Positions 11,240-23,419 of a stretch of DNA of 64,000 bases are shown here, piece by piece. The position numbers and the translations under genes are program-made. The notes below the pieces were generated by a model, which was not told the origin of the DNA, ran no database searches, and saw only the letters and a program-made list of their open reading frames with translations. Each line of letters begins with the position of its first letter. The first letter of the stretch is position 1. Location: positions 18,866,353-18,930,352 of the forward strand of contig JAQFVV010012394.1 in NCBI GenBank assembly GCA_028023455.1, given 5' to 3'. This DNA is from Epiperipatus broadwayi. Its lineage: Eukaryota > Onychophora > Udeonychophora > Euonychophora > Peripatidae.

Positions 11240-13690
11240 AAGTTTGTTACAATCTTCAAATTTAATATAAATTACGTTAAATGTGTTAGCATTCAAAAAA
11301 AGATTAGAATAGAGAGGTTATTCGATATAGCCAAGAGAGAAATATTAAGGCATTTAAAATATTGAAAATTATGTATTCAAAAAATATAGGTGTGTAGCAC
11401 TTTAGATATTTTTAATTTTGTAATATTTAATTTTACTTACTAGCGCAGATATAGTATGTAATTTAAACAGAGTTTCCTCAACACCCAACAAGACATTGTT
11501 GAGATATTATAAAAAAAGTACTGCGCATGTGTTAGGATAAAAAATTCTTACTGTTTATTCTTAATTTCGTAAAAAAAAAAAAAAAAAAATCTTGAACTAT
11601 AATTCTTGATGAATTAAAAACTGCAACACTAACAAGTATATAGTATTTAAAAAATATTTGTACCTATATGAAAAAAAAAAGCTTTATGAAAAAAATTATT
11701 TTTCTTTATTTTAATAATTAGGCAAAACAAATTTTATATTTAAGGGTTTAAATTTCAATTTTTGTAAAACTACAAATATTACTCAAAAATAAAAATAAAA
11801 GACAAATATAATTTCAAAGAAGTTATTTTCTTTTATAATTAAGGAATGAGTCATTAACCAGCAAATGATCAAATAAACAAACACATCATCACATTTAGTA
11901 GGAAAATAACTTGTTTTATTCAATTCAGGAAGCATAGACTATGTGCTGGAAGATATGGGAAAACAGAAAAAGCAAATAAGAGATGAAAAGTAGTAGTGGA
12001 TTGTTCTTCGGTAGATGATTCTTCCTTAATTTCTTTTTGATTGCAGTTACAAATGAAGTTGTTAAAGAAGGAATTCAGTCATTAACACAGTGTTTGAAGA
12101 CATGAGAAATAAAACTCCTCCAAGAACTAACAGAAGTTCTTCATAAAAAAAGTTAGCCTTAAATTTATTGTGAAAAGTATGCAAAAGTAGCATCGAGCAA
12201 CTATAAGTTACCATTATTGTTTTCTGAATACACCCATGAAAAAAAAAATTGATCACTAGTGTGACATATAAAATAGATTGCTAATTGCTAATCTTACATG
12301 AGTCAACATGATTGTCCAGAAATGTAGTCATTGGGAAAGGAGGATTCACAGTCACAAAAATAACTTGTAACTTTCTTACTATTATTCTTAGCTTGTTTAC
12401 CAAACAGCAGTTCTAAAAACATGAAAATCAGTCAAACAGATTAAATTAAAAATGATATGAAGAATTAAACTTCAGAGAAATAAAATTTATTGAAAGTTGA
12501 AGGTATACAGTGGAAAATTGCAAGATTTGATAGACTTTCTAATTAGAAAAGTTAATTTGATAAAAAGATAGTTATTTTGAACACTCTCGAAAGTACTACT
12601 TTATTAAAATTAAACCATGCACGGCATAGCAAAATCAAAAAGGTAAAAGAACAGTAAAACAAAACTAAACAAAAATATAAGAGAAAGCACTAGTATGGTT
12701 CCACAGAAAGTCAGCAAGGCCTTAATTTTCATTGTATTCTAGTCAATTCAAATATTTTACGAAGCCAGCATTTAATTAACAAGAGACTAATCTATAAACT
12801 TTTCATAATTTTTATTTATATATATTATTATGTGATGCTAAATAATGTACATTTTTATTTCATAAAGTGCATGTTATAATTAGCAAATGGTATGCAGTAT
12901 GCGCATATATCTTTCAAGCAATTAAGGGGCAGGGGAATGCATAAAGTATTAAACCTAGCCTTATATGCAAATAGGCATACTATAGTGAGATAACAAATGC
13001 ATATTAGAAATACCCCCATAAAGGAATAATTTAAAGTAATGATATGCAATGAAATGTGATTGTTGTGATCATAATTTATTAATTCATTAACTATTATTTT
13101 AAAATTAATAAGTAGTAGTTGTATCCATTCTTTATTCAATTCTCAACTTGTCTGCACAGCATTCAGTTTATTTCTATATATGACTGTAGGTTGTCTAATT
13201 GCACAGTTCCAAATGTTTCCAATGTTGCATTAGATTCCTGATAACTTATAATCATATAGCAATTGTTTATGGAATAACAGTAGTAGCCAAATCAGTCCTT
13301 GAAATTCAAAAAGTCATCTGAACAGTAAAGCAATATTTTTATCATCAAAACAATAAAGCCAATTTGTTCTAGCCCCTATTATCTTTATGAAATCCAGATG
13401 GATGAATAAGTAATTAAAATATAACTTGTTCTTTGGCATTATTTTATGAAAATCATGCTATGAGCAATCACACCATATAAATCAATGAGTATGGGAAGTT
13501 CTGGAAATGAGTTAACTACTGCTTAATACTATTCTTGAATTTCTTATCAACTTCTGAGAAATTAAACCATTTAACTAATTTTAATTTACTTATTTTTAAG
13601 CCTTTAATTTGTAGATGATCTTATAAAAAATTATTACAAATTAGAAAATAATTTATAAAATTTTTTTTAGATTTTATTATGAGAAAGGCC
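11240..13690. other. Intron sequence without recognised features
   Basis: AT-rich NPHP4 intron. A poly-A run of about 19 lies at 11571-11589. Minus-strand open frames at 12062-12256 and 12855-13139 are hydrophobic or low-complexity with no family resemblance or splice phase compatible with NPHP4. Confidence 0.6.
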
Positions 13691-13694
13691 TTAA

Positions 13695-14040
13695 AAATCG
13701 AGTCAAAACTCTCCATACAGTAGTGTCACCCAGTGTAAGCCAGAGTAATCAATAGCTGCAAGAGAATTTAATTAGATCCTAAGTTCTAGGTGAGTACCCT
13801 CAAACCCAAGGTTCACCACTGATGAAAGCAACAAGCTAGAACCAGTCTGGGGATGTTGCATGAATAGGGTACTAGATAGGGATTTTATGCACAAACCTTT
13901 TTGCATCCATTGATTATTCTTTGGCTTACACTGGGTGGCACTACTGTATGGATAGTTTTGCTTCTGTTTTAACAGCTTGTATAAGCATAGAAAATGGTGA
14001 TTACGTGATGTATAATGGTTTAATACCAATCCTGCTGAAT
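13695..14040. repeat. Family R1 foldback copy
   Basis: AAAACTCTCCATACAGTAGT at 13706 and the inverse ACTACTGTATGGATAGTTTT near 13940 bracket a palindrome containing AGTAATCAAT and GATTTTATGCACAAAC. The central non-palindromic part has CTAGAACCAGTCTGGGGAT. The GGTGATTACGTGATGTATAA end closes it. Confidence 0.75.
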
Positions 14041-14149
14041 GGAATGGTGACTATGGTTTAGAGGCTGAACTGAGTTCAGATCTACATGACTATACAAGTG
14101 AATGAGTTTGGATTAAAAACCATAAGTGTGTTTTCATTTTGGACCCATA

Positions 14150-14425
14150 GCTTTATAGTTAACTAAATAGGTAAAAGGTCGCTGCTAGAAGGTTGAATTA
14201 GATCTTAAGATCTAGGTGCAGTGCTCTCAGATCCAAAGCTCCTCATTGATGAAAGCCACAAGCTAGAAACTAGTCTGAGGATATTGGATGATTAGGCACT
14301 AGATAGTGATTTTATGCATAAACCTTCCTGCATCTATTGATTACTCTGGTTTGCACTGGGCAGCATTACTGGATAGACGGCTTGTTGAGCATAGGAAATG
14401 GTGATCCTGTGATAAGAAAAGCTTT
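14150..14425. repeat. Family R1 copy, partial
   Basis: Contains CTGCTAGAAGGTTGAATTAG, TCAGATCCAAAGCTCCTCA, GAAACTAGTCTGAGGATATT and ATTACTCTGGTTTGCACTGG in the R1 order, followed by GGAAATGGTGATCCTGTGAT. It has more divergence than the 33 kb and 42 kb copies. Confidence 0.7.
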
Positions 14426-14439
14426 TTGAATATTAAATT

Positions 14440-15640
14440 TAAAGCATTATATTTGAAAAAAATATGTTATATTAAAGATTATTTTATTGTCTTAATCTGC
14501 TTAAGTTTTTATACACTATCCTTAATCTTGTCATTTTCAACCATGATCAATTCATTACAGAATCGACTCTCTAAATTTAATCTATATTTAACTTAATTCA
14601 ATTCCTTATCACATCCATCTATCTCACATGTGGTCTTTAAATCTCTAAGAAACCTATTTAAGATTCCAACCATTGCTACTATTGTCATTTCTTCTAAAAA
14701 TATTTCAATCCTGTTTCAATTCAGTCTCTTAATTCTTTTAAAGATGTCGATAATATTTGTTTGTTCTCTCATCCAAAATATCATGCTTTAATTCCTTCTT
14801 GTTACCTTTAATACACATAATCTCCATAATTTATGGTGTGATCTGAAGTCTCAATATTGCTTTTCAGTTAAGTGTCAAAAATTTAAAATCCGTATGTAAA
14901 AACCAGTAAAACACATCTAGCGGAAACTTTTCTTTTCAAATACATAACCATACTTACTTTTAACATCAAAGTATTTCTACCAAAAGCTTTTCTTCCAAAT
15001 TTATCATTATGGTTAATTTCATCATCAAGCTTTCATCTGTCTTTATAATCTGACCAAAGTATTTATAGTTACTAATTTTTTCTAATTCATGTTTATTAAT
15101 TTTACTAAGAAAAAAATATTGCATATTAATTTTTTTTTAGCATTTGATTTTTAATCCTATTTTCTTGGTTTCATCTACTGGTTTTGTAACATTTTTTGAA
15201 GCTCTGACCATTATTTGCAGAAATCAAAACTTGAATAATATCCATTTGCTTATTTTTTTCTCTTTCTTTCATTGTTTAATTCACAAAATATTTAAAAACA
15301 TTTTGGAAGTATGGAATTACCCTATTGCACATCCTTATTATTATTTTTTAGTGACACTATATAATCTAATTGCTGCTATTGCATTTAATAAATATTCTTC
15401 ACATTGTGACAATATTTGGGATTTACAGCTTGGTAGTCCAAATTTTAATTACCATTATAATGCTTACAAAGTCAAATGCTTATTGATAATCTAAAATCCA
15501 AAATTTAAAGGTAACTTTATACTCAATGGCCCTTTCTATAATTTTTTTAAATATTTGTCTGTTATCTATTGTGCCAAAAGGATTTTTAAATCCAGCTTGT
15601 TCTATTGGTTGGCTTGAGTCCAAAGTTCAACATAGACAAA
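14440..15640 (-). mobile_element. LINE reverse transcriptase relic (minus strand)
   Basis: On the minus strand, about 15615 down to 15470, the frame reads EQAGFKNPFGTIDNRQIFKK, then IIERAIEYKVTFKFWILDYQ, a stop, and AFDF. This is the QAGFRxxxxTIDxI...IDYxKAFDxV core of a non-LTR retrotransposon reverse transcriptase. Downstream down to about 14440 are further blocks such as FLEEMTIVAMVGILNRFL that look like its C-terminal part, interrupted by stops. The copy is dead and lies in the same orientation as NPHP4 within the 6.4 kb intron. A plus-strand open frame at 15144-15494 is its shadow. Confidence 0.7.
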
Positions 15641-16379
15641 TCATAATTATCTAAGTAAGGATCTTGTACAGAACTGATAAGAGACATAGTTACTGAAAAC
15701 TTACCTTTACTAAACTTTGTAATTTTAGTAAAATATTTGCAATAACGATTTTTACCTGCTATTGACTAACATTATAAGTCTCAATAACATACAGTTAATA
15801 AGAAACTAATATCACCAGGTTTAGTAAGTATTGGGAATAAATAGCCATTAATTCTTTTTGGATAGTTAGTTTATGGACTCTTAGTGTTATTCATAGCCAG
15901 CTGATAATGCATCAGATTATGTGAAATTCTCTATAATCAAAAATATTTCATATTATCCATATCAGCATGGTAATAAATATTCTGAAATTGAGATTATAAT
16001 TATTTTCAAACCATGAATACCAATGTAAAATGGGACTTAATCTTATTTTTTGATTAATAGTTGAATTTATTGGCTGATTTTCTTACCAATTAGCAATGAG
16101 ATTAATAGATAGATTTGATTTTTCAATTTGCATTTTTATATCCTGTAAAAACAGAAGATAAACTGGTTAATATGGCCACAATGATAACATCCCACAATTT
16201 CCTGGCTGACATTATAATGAAATAATTAAAATGTATAGTCATTTTAGTTTATATTGTATATATTTACAAGACAATCAATTATATAATTAATATATAGCTA
16301 TTTCTTATAACATTTATATGAATGAATGTATTTTAAGCATTCTCTATTAGTTAATTATTTAACTAATTAGGGAGCGTAC

Positions 16380-16560
16380 TTCATTATTGGTAACAATAAC
16401 TCTATCAATAGACGCAAAGCCTGCTTCAACATCTCCAAACGCTCTGGACTATCTAAATAATTTGCATGTATTTTGCATATCACCATTATCTCCCTCTCCT
16501 GCACTGCTCAATATTGCTATGAATATGAGACAACCTGCCCCGAAAGCACTAAGCATTTAA
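16380..16560 (-). other. Higher-GC segment with short open frame
   Basis: On the minus strand an ATG near 16498 opens a 39-codon frame MVICKIHANYLDSPERLEML, continuing KQALRLLIELLLPIMKYAP and stopping. It is less AT-rich than its surroundings and leucine-rich, like part of a helical protein. It does not fit the NPHP4 phase chain (it ends in a stop). Family unknown; it may be a transposon relic. Confidence 0.3.
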
Positions 16561-16607
16561 TATTTGTGCATTCGTTATTACACGCTTTTAATTTTATTTA
16601 TTATAAG

Positions 16608-16855
16608 AAATTATATAATAGCCAAATTCTGAACTTTGAACTATGACAATACAAGGCTCAGGATTGCTTTCAAAGGAACTTCCTTAATTAGACCTGTCAA
16701 ATCTCCAACATCATTAAGTACAAAACAAAACTGACTTGAATCTTATATATATTAAGTAGTCTATGAAGGAGGTTCACTGAAATTAGTCCTATGAGCCTTG
16801 TATTGGCATAGTTCACAATTCTGAATTTGGCTATTATAAAACAAATATCTTATAA
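16608..16855. repeat. Inverted repeat pair
   Basis: AATAGCCAAATTCTGAAC ... GACAATACAAGGCTCAGGAT at 16617-16663 is mirrored by CTATGAGCCTTGTATTGGCA ... CTGAATTTGGCTATTATA near 16791-16837. It is likely a small inverted-repeat element about 80 bp from the NPHP4 exon at 16932. Confidence 0.55.
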
Positions 16856-16931
16856 TTTATTAAATAATGAACTAATAGAGGGCACTTAAAATGTACTTTT
16901 TTATAGTAAAAGTGTATATGTTATTTATTAC

Positions 16932-17088
16932 CTAACTGTAATATAGAAGATGGTACACGAATAGATTTTTTCAAGAAGGAATGCTCTGGTTGATAAAACC
17001 TAAAAATTTGATCAATAATGTGTGGTTGTGGCTCAACCAGTACAGATAAGATGTTTAATATTTTATTATCCTCCATTTTAAAATATAC
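16932..17088 (-). CDS. NPHP4: NPHP4 internal exon (157 bp)
   Basis: After the acceptor TTTTTTTTGCAG the exon reads VYFKMEDNKILNILSVLVEP and then QPHIIDQIFRFYQPEHSFLK, ending KSIRVPSSILQL plus one base, before the donor GTAATA. The run VEPQPHxxDQxFRFxxPExxFLKKxIR is among the most recognisable blocks of nephrocystin-4 as I recall it. The exon starts in phase 0 and leaves one base, so the next exon must supply two. That is satisfied by the exon at 10572 if its second AG is used. The unusually short link after SIRVP, compared with vertebrates, may be a lineage difference. LINE sequence begins about 220 bp upstream on the opposite strand. Confidence 0.92.
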
Positions 17089-17304
17089 CTGCAAAAAAAA
17101 ATTAAAAAAGAAGTTATAAAATAACCAAAAATAGAATATCTATACTGCTAAATTTCTGTCAGTTGTGATACAAAAAATTTGAAATTTACATAAAACTGCA
17201 GCTCAAATAAGGCTTCATAATTCTCAAATACTATTGTCTGCTATCCACTAGTTATTGATATTTGCATAAAGCCGTGAATAAAGTTAGGTGTCAGCACAGT
17301 CTAT

Positions 17305-17340
17305 GCAGTTTAAGGAGAAGCCAAATACATCACATCACAT
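17305..17340 (+). mobile_element. Isolated 3' tail of the CACAT-ending LINE
   Basis: GTTTAAGGAGAAGCCAAATA followed by CATCACATCACAT is the same 3' end as that at 4283 and 18366, here with no LINE body in front. The next LINE copy begins directly after it. Confidence 0.7.
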
Positions 17341-18366
17341 ATAATAAATATGACGTAGTTAGAATTATATGGAAAGGAGTTGCAGTAGTAGGTTTAACAT
17401 ATGGTAATGATGCATTATACGTTAGTAAAGAGATATTAAATTACTTAGAAAAAGTTCAAAGGGAAGTAGGAAGACATGCATTGGATGCAGATGTATGGAC
17501 AGCAAGAGAGGCAATTCAAGGAGAAATGGGATGGTCAAGTTTTCATATGAGAGATGCAAAAAGAAAATGAAAATGTTTGGTAGATTGCAATTTATGGATA
17601 ATAAAAGAATAGCTAAAATAGTATTTAATTGGGTTATGAGTAAAGGGCAGGTAACAAGATGGGTGAGAAAGGTAATGTGGTATGCAAAAGATTTGGATAA
17701 AGAATTTATATCAGTATATTTGTACAAAAGATGGGATGATTGTGTTAAGAGGATTGTTGAGTGTTGTAGTAGTAAGGAATGGGATAAAAGAATAAATTTA
17801 TTAATAAAGAATAGGGAATTAGAGAGATGGAGAAATAGTATGGAGAGTAAAAAGAGTTTAAATATATGTAGAAATAAACAGAATATTAGGTGTGAGTTAA
17901 TATATGATAATAGTAAGGAAAGTAGTTTATTATTTAAGGCTCGAATGGGATCTTTAACTACAAGAGAATATACGTACATGTAAATGGAAAAAAATGGGTG
18001 ATTTATTTTGTAAATTATGTAAGGAAGGAATAGAAAATATTAGGCATTTGTTAATTGAATGTAAATGCTTAAAAACAGAAAGGGTACATACAATGAAGTT
18101 ATGGAAGAATAAATATGAAAAAAGTGATTATACAGAAAGTGAATTATTGGTTTTTATGCTGGGTTTGGGAAAAGATAAAGGGGATTTAGATATAAAGGTT
18201 ATAGAGTTGACCAAGATTATGTTGTGGAAATGGGATGGAGCAGAATATGGGAAAATTTAGAGTGGGGAATGGAAAATAAAGTGGCTAACAGGTTTATCTG
18301 AGCATAATTGCTGAGATATTCTTGACTTCGTTTAAGAAGCCAAAGTACATCACATCACATCACATA
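17341..18366 (+). mobile_element. 5'-truncated LINE, copy 2 (C-terminal part of ORF2)
   Basis: The frame starts at RIIWKGVAVVGLTYGNDALY, continues through SKEILNYLEKVQREVGRHAL (a block typical of the region after the reverse transcriptase in non-LTR elements), then LDKEFISVYLYKRWDDCVKR and, after breaks, FCKLCKEGIENIRHLLIECK with a CxxC-H-C knuckle. One frameshift near 17569 and a stop with frame change at 17980 interrupt it. The 3' end is GAAGCCAAAGTACATCA and CACAT repeats. Minus-strand open frame 17422-17979 is its shadow. It sits antisense in the NPHP4 intron. Confidence 0.85.
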
Positions 18367-18609
18367 TATAAACAGGCTAAAAAATTACCCTCATTTTTAT
18401 TATACATTTTCATTAATTCTTTAAATATTATCATAATATAAGAAAATATCCTTCCTGGGTGCATATGCCACATATATATATATATTTAAAATACGTCATT
18501 GAACGTAGAATTTACCCAATTTAAAAGGAAATGATAATGGTAAATCAGAAGCTGTATATCAATAGATAGGAATTACATGCGTACATGTATACAACAACCA
18601 CTGGTAAAC

Positions 18610-18890
18610 AACATGGCCATTCCAAGAGAGAGATAAAAACTAGTTTAGAGATGAGTTTTGCAATGACTTTACAAACCAATCTGCTAAACACAAGTACATT
18701 CACATATGGAACATGCAGGTCCACTTTAAATTTTGTGATACTGCTATTTTAATTTCTTCAGAAGAAAACTTTTCTTTCCAAAACTCTCCAAAATATTCTA
18801 GTTTTTACAATGTCTTCCCAATGGAAACAAATGACAGGGCACTTCTTTGGAATGTCTTTGACTAATCCTTATAAGATAGATGGTATAGCT
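18610..18890 (-). repeat. Second copy of the interspersed repeat at 3160-3460
   Basis: Shares ATGGCCATTCCAAGAG/ATGGCCATTCTAAATC, the CATGCAGGTCCA block, AATTTCTTCAGAAGAAAAC and the CACTTCTTTGGAATGTCTTT block with 3160-3460. Notably, both copies are next to a copy of the CACAT LINE. Confidence 0.5.
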
Positions 18891-18899
18891 TTCCCATGA

Positions 18900-20360
18900 A
18901 TATAATACTCAAGTTTACCATAAAACATCCTTTTAGAAAGTTTTCCTTGTTCATTCATTTTACATATCCAATCCAATGAAAGTATGATTTTACAACAGTG
19001 GACTCTATAGTATTATTTCCAGCAAGTTGTTGAAATTAGTTTTATGATCTTGCTATTGTATTTTTAAGATTTTGCTGAACATCCTTAAATGAAACTTATA
19101 ACCGCTTTAGAATATTGCATTAATAGGGCATCCAAGTATCACTTCCATTATAATAAATAAAATAAAATAATGAGCTGTAAATATATTAATCAGAATAATA
19201 TTGCAAGGATTTCAATGATCACAACAAATCTGAGAGATCTCATTGTAAAAATCCTGCCAATAGTCCTAACATGTTTCAATAGTGATTGTAAATTCCTAAA
19301 TATTAGCAAATTAGTTTTATAAGTTAAAGTATTGCTTGGACTACATTAAAAAGTTTGAGCATTAGAAGCAACAGAGCTGGGCCACCAATTCATCATGTAC
19401 CAGAGAATACTTAGATATGTCTGGTAACATCGATTAAAAAGAAGTAGCTGTTACTATAAGACTAATGTAGTCAGGCGGCTCAGAATAATCAATATATTTA
19501 TCAGCAGGCAAACATAAAATCACACGTTGCTGAAGATAGAATTTGACAAGTAATAAATATCTCAAGAGTTGGATAATGAGTTAAAGTTGACCAGTAATGT
19601 TTTAAATTATATAAAAGCAGGAATAAAGCAGACAACAATGGAAATATCAATTTAATACCATAACATACCTTAAAAGTAGAGGCACCTAAATACAATTCTT
19701 ATTGTATTAATAGATACACATACAGATAATTAATTGGAATTATATATCAATAATGGCACAGCTTGTTCAAGAAAATTCTCAAGATCAGAAAGTTATAGCA
19801 TGAAAATCCAATTTACTTTTATTATTCCTCAAGCAAAACTTCATGCTTCCTAGACCTGCACCATAGTTTGAAAAATGATGCATTTAACAAATAGAATTGC
19901 CATTTAGCTATAATGGTAATTAATATAAGATTACTTTTTTGAAGTGGTATTTAAACAAAAACTTAGGAAAATATATTTTTCCACATTATAAGCTGTAATT
20001 TATTCATCTGAAACTTTCCCATTTGCTTACTATCTAATGGGGGTTAGAGTAATGATAGAATAGCAGATTCTAGAGCTCAATTTAGTCATTTCATGAGAAT
20101 TTTCATGTAAACTCGTCATGCTAACTTAATAGGCAAAATTTTAACTTACCCACAGCTTCAACTCTTTTAAAGATCTCTTATAAAAACAATACTTTCAGCT
20201 TAAAAATATTTAAAAAATCATAATTTAATATAACATACTGTTTAAACTTTGGATATTATTCCCCATAACTCTTCCTGAAATGTCTGTGCATATAAACCTG
20301 CATATGTAAATAAAAAAATATTTATTTTCATAAATATGCACAAATTTCTTCAATTCAATA
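18900..20360. other. Intron sequence without recognised features
   Basis: AT-rich. A tiny splice-bounded 17-bp segment near 19670-19686 (minus) looks exon-like but would break the NPHP4 frame, so it is not called. Confidence 0.5.
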
Positions 20361-20364
20361 ACAT

Positions 20365-20712
20365 TTCCTTTATTGCCAATAAACATCACATGATCACTAT
20401 TTCTTATGCTTGCTCTTAACTGTTATTAAAACAGGTAAAACTCTCTATACATATTGCCACTCAGTGCAAGCCAGAGTAATCAATGGATGCCAGAAGGCTT
20501 GTGCATAAAATCCCCATCGAATGCCTACTCATCCAATATCCAAGGCTTCTCACTGACGAAGGCCACAAACCAGAAACTAGTCTGGGGATATTGGATGAAT
20601 AGGCCCTAGATGGGGATTTTATGTACAAGCCTTCTGGCATCCATTGATTACTCTGGCTTGCACTGAGTGCCAATACGTAAAGAGAGTTTTGCCTGTTTTT
20701 ATTTCCTTTATT
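20365..20712. repeat. Family R1 foldback, well preserved
   Basis: Starts with ACATCACATGATCACTATTT, then AACAGGTAAAACTCTCTATA; the left arm (GCAAGCCAGAGTAATCAATG, GCCAGAAGGCTTGTGCATAA) is repeated inverted on the right (TTATGTACAAGCCTTCTGGC, CATTGATTACTCTGGCTTGC). It ends GAGAGTTTTGCCTGTTTT. An open frame at 20461-20673 is just the readable palindrome. Confidence 0.85.
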
Positions 20713-21520
20713 GGAGAAATTTACTCTAGAAATTCATTGGTGATTGTCCAAAATTATAGATTAAATTAGAATAGAATTTTTATGCAAATAAAGCTAGTTG
20801 CATACAAATTAGATCATATATATTTATCCCCTGGTAAATGAAGAAGAGGGAGGAAGCATCTAAAATGGTTAGACCAGAGTAAAGTTAATGTTGATTTGAA
20901 GTGATAACAGATCCGCAGTAAAGAATGATCAATGGTAGACAGTAGATCGACTAAAATGGAGTAGTTGCAAGCAAGAAGCAGTTACTTGTTTGTGTATTGA
21001 AAAGGTTACTGCATTCAAAGAATCATAAACTGAAGCTTAACCAAATTGCAAGTGACAAGTTGGAAACAGAGATGGTTAATATATAACAATAAATTGTGTG
21101 TGCCGAAGTAAGCACTAATATTGCGGATTTTAGTAGATTTATTCTATACATGAAATTAGATATGCTTATTTGTGTTTCAAGAGAGATTTTTTGTGAAAGC
21201 ACAAATAATTAATAACTGGATTACTCCTGGTGTGGCACAAGAATATTTTCACCCTAGAAAAATAAATAGCGTGTGAATATAAATGGACTATTAACTTTTC
21301 ATGTTGTTTTTACCACAATATTATTTGTTATTAAATAAATCTTGTTATATATTAAATAATTTTTAAGCAATATGATATAAAAAAAAAACATAAAAGTCAC
21401 AGAACATAATAATAATAGATTCATATTTTATTTATTACCTTAAAAATATATTTTTTATTGCTCTGTGTTCCTTCCAAAATAATTTTATTTTTTATTATTT
21501 TATTGAAATAATCAGTACAT
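20713..21520. other. Intron sequence without recognised gene
   Basis: Nothing recognised except AT-rich tracts; the distal end of the hAT element that follows may lie here. Confidence 0.4.
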
Positions 21521-21529
21521 TAATATTTA

Positions 21530-23328
21530 AATTATTACAGATTAATAATTCTGCTTTTACTTTTTCTGCTGTTAATCTATTTCTTTTATCCCACCATAAT
21601 TCGTTCATTGAAAAGAAAATTCTCTCAATATATGCAATGGATGTGGGAATAATAAATATAAATTCAATTAATTTTTGTATGTTAAGAAAATTGCTTTTTC
21701 ATAATATAAATGCCCATAATTGTGAGTTACTTTTCTCATTTTTAATGTTCTCTTCCAAATGTTCCACTATTTCTTTAATAGTGGAAATTTCATTAAAAAT
21801 ATCACCACCGTTTTCTTTTAAATTTATTTTGTTTATATATTTATCTATTTTGCAACAATTTTGAATGGAGGGAATATATTATCTTTTAAATTAAATATTT
21901 GAACAGAAATGTAAAATGGATTTTTAAAATCATACCAATCGTCTAAACATTTTAATGCTCTTGTGTACACCATATCTGCTTCTTCTTTGAAACATTTTTG
22001 ATTATTTTCTGATAAATCAAAAAGTGCTCGATTTACTATAAAACCATAAAACCGCTGTTCTTTTCTTTGCAGTATATCATTTTTAAGTCCTACAAACACA
22101 CAGTACAACTCAGTTGCATCACTGTCTTCTTTTTCAAGAATTGGGATGTATTTTTCGAAAATATGTAAGAATGAGTGAACAAAATAAATCATCAATTTTG
22201 GTAGGGATTTTGTATCAGTATTACCATTTTCATGTTCACATACGAATTTCCAGATGGTGGGATTGCATTCATCTTCTCCTTGATTTAAAAAATAAAGAGT
22301 TATAGCAGACCAATTCTTAAGTAGTCTATCAGTGGCTTTGTACAGACTCAACCACTTGTCGAAACATGTTTCAATATCTGAAAATATGACTGGTCCAGAA
22401 AATCAAAACAGTCTTTTAGTTCTTTGGTACAACAAGTGCTGGACGAAAATTGGCTGTAAATTTTTAAGACCAATGTTTCCACATCGTATTTCATTGTTTT
22501 TAATATGTATTTAGCAGTGTTATGAAAAATATGACAATTACAATTAGCTTTTATTGAATTTTTATTATTTGCTTGTAATTTTGTAAAAACTGAAGAATTG
22601 CATCCAAAGTTAACAGGTGCATGAGGTAATGTTCTTAATATCTAATTCTGTGTGGTTAATTGTTGATGGAATAATTATAAAAATATTTTCAGCAGTTTCG
22701 CCCCATGTTTGTTTAAAATTGATGAGAGCATGTCATTTACATGAGAGCATGTCATTTACATTAAAATAATGAATCGCGATTGGAAACAACTTTTTATTAC
22801 TTTTATTCAACATCAGTAACAATACTAAATGGTAAATGTTTCATAACTTTTAAAATTATTTCAAGTGCATAGGGAGCCAAAACATTTTGTACCAGAGACT
22901 CTATTTTTGTCTGTCAAAGTCTTATGTTTTTGCAAATCATAAGAATCAGAAAATGTTGTAGCATTAATTTTAGTTCCACACGTCATGGATAAAAAGCTGT
23001 GATGTGACTTAACACCATGACAAACTTGTGATAATTCTGCTGCTGTTACTTGATCTTCAAACTTGGAACATTTTGGTTTAAAAAGGTTTTCCAAATTGGA
23101 GATAAGAGCAAGTGAAGTTGCATTCTTTTTATGACTAGTTGCTTCCATATGCGTTTTTACAGCTTTTATGCCATCCCATTTGACACTAAAGATCATATTG
23201 CATATCAAGCAACTTGCCTTTTCATCGTCTTCTTGAACTATTTGCAACCATTTTTTATAGTCTGCGTGTTGTAACCACTCTTGATTAAATTTGCAACTTC
23301 GTCTCCTCTTTTTTGTTTCAGTTGCCAT
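21530..23328 (-). pseudogene. BED-zinc-finger/hAT-type transposase, frameshifted relic
   Basis: The minus strand encodes a decayed hAT-superfamily transposase or a close domesticated relative. From the ATG at 23328 it reads MATETKKRRRSCKFNQEWLQ, a BED-like C2H2 finger (CLIC ... HMEATSH, about residues 40-67 of this frame), and after an indel at the T-run of 22901-22910 the blocks YALEIILKVMK and LFPIAIHYFN. The hAT-typical CNCHIFHN block is near 22520-22550. A one-base loss near 22355 disrupts the HVST..WLS motif, after which LYKATDRLLKNWSAITLYFL and WYDFKNP are open to a stop at 21845. The C-terminal dimerisation block (MNELWWDKRNRLTAEKVKAE) is at about 21541-21620. Several further stops make it non-functional as read. 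It lies in sense orientation in the 11.5 kb NPHP4 intron. Confidence 0.82.
22722..22759. repeat. 19-bp tandem duplication inside the transposase relic
   Basis: ATGAGAGCATGTCATTTAC occurs twice in direct succession (22722-22740, 22741-22759), adding one more frame-disrupting lesion to the hAT relic. Confidence 0.9.
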
Positions 23329-23419
23329 ATTTCCTATTAAATTATAAAAAAATTTAAATAAATATTTTATTAAAAAAACACATATACCGTATTTCCCCAT
23401 GTATATATGTTGTATCAAT

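Noticed and set aside
15144-15494. 116-codon plus-strand frame
   Set aside because: Shadow of the minus-strand reverse transcriptase relic.
17422-17979. 185-codon minus-strand open frame, the longest in the window
   Set aside because: It is the antisense shadow of the plus-strand LINE, whose reading has family motifs; the minus product is leucine/serine-rich without motif.
19670-19686. 17-bp NPHP4 micro-exon between AG and GTATGT
   Set aside because: A 17-bp insertion would break the frame between two neighbouring phase-0 exons.
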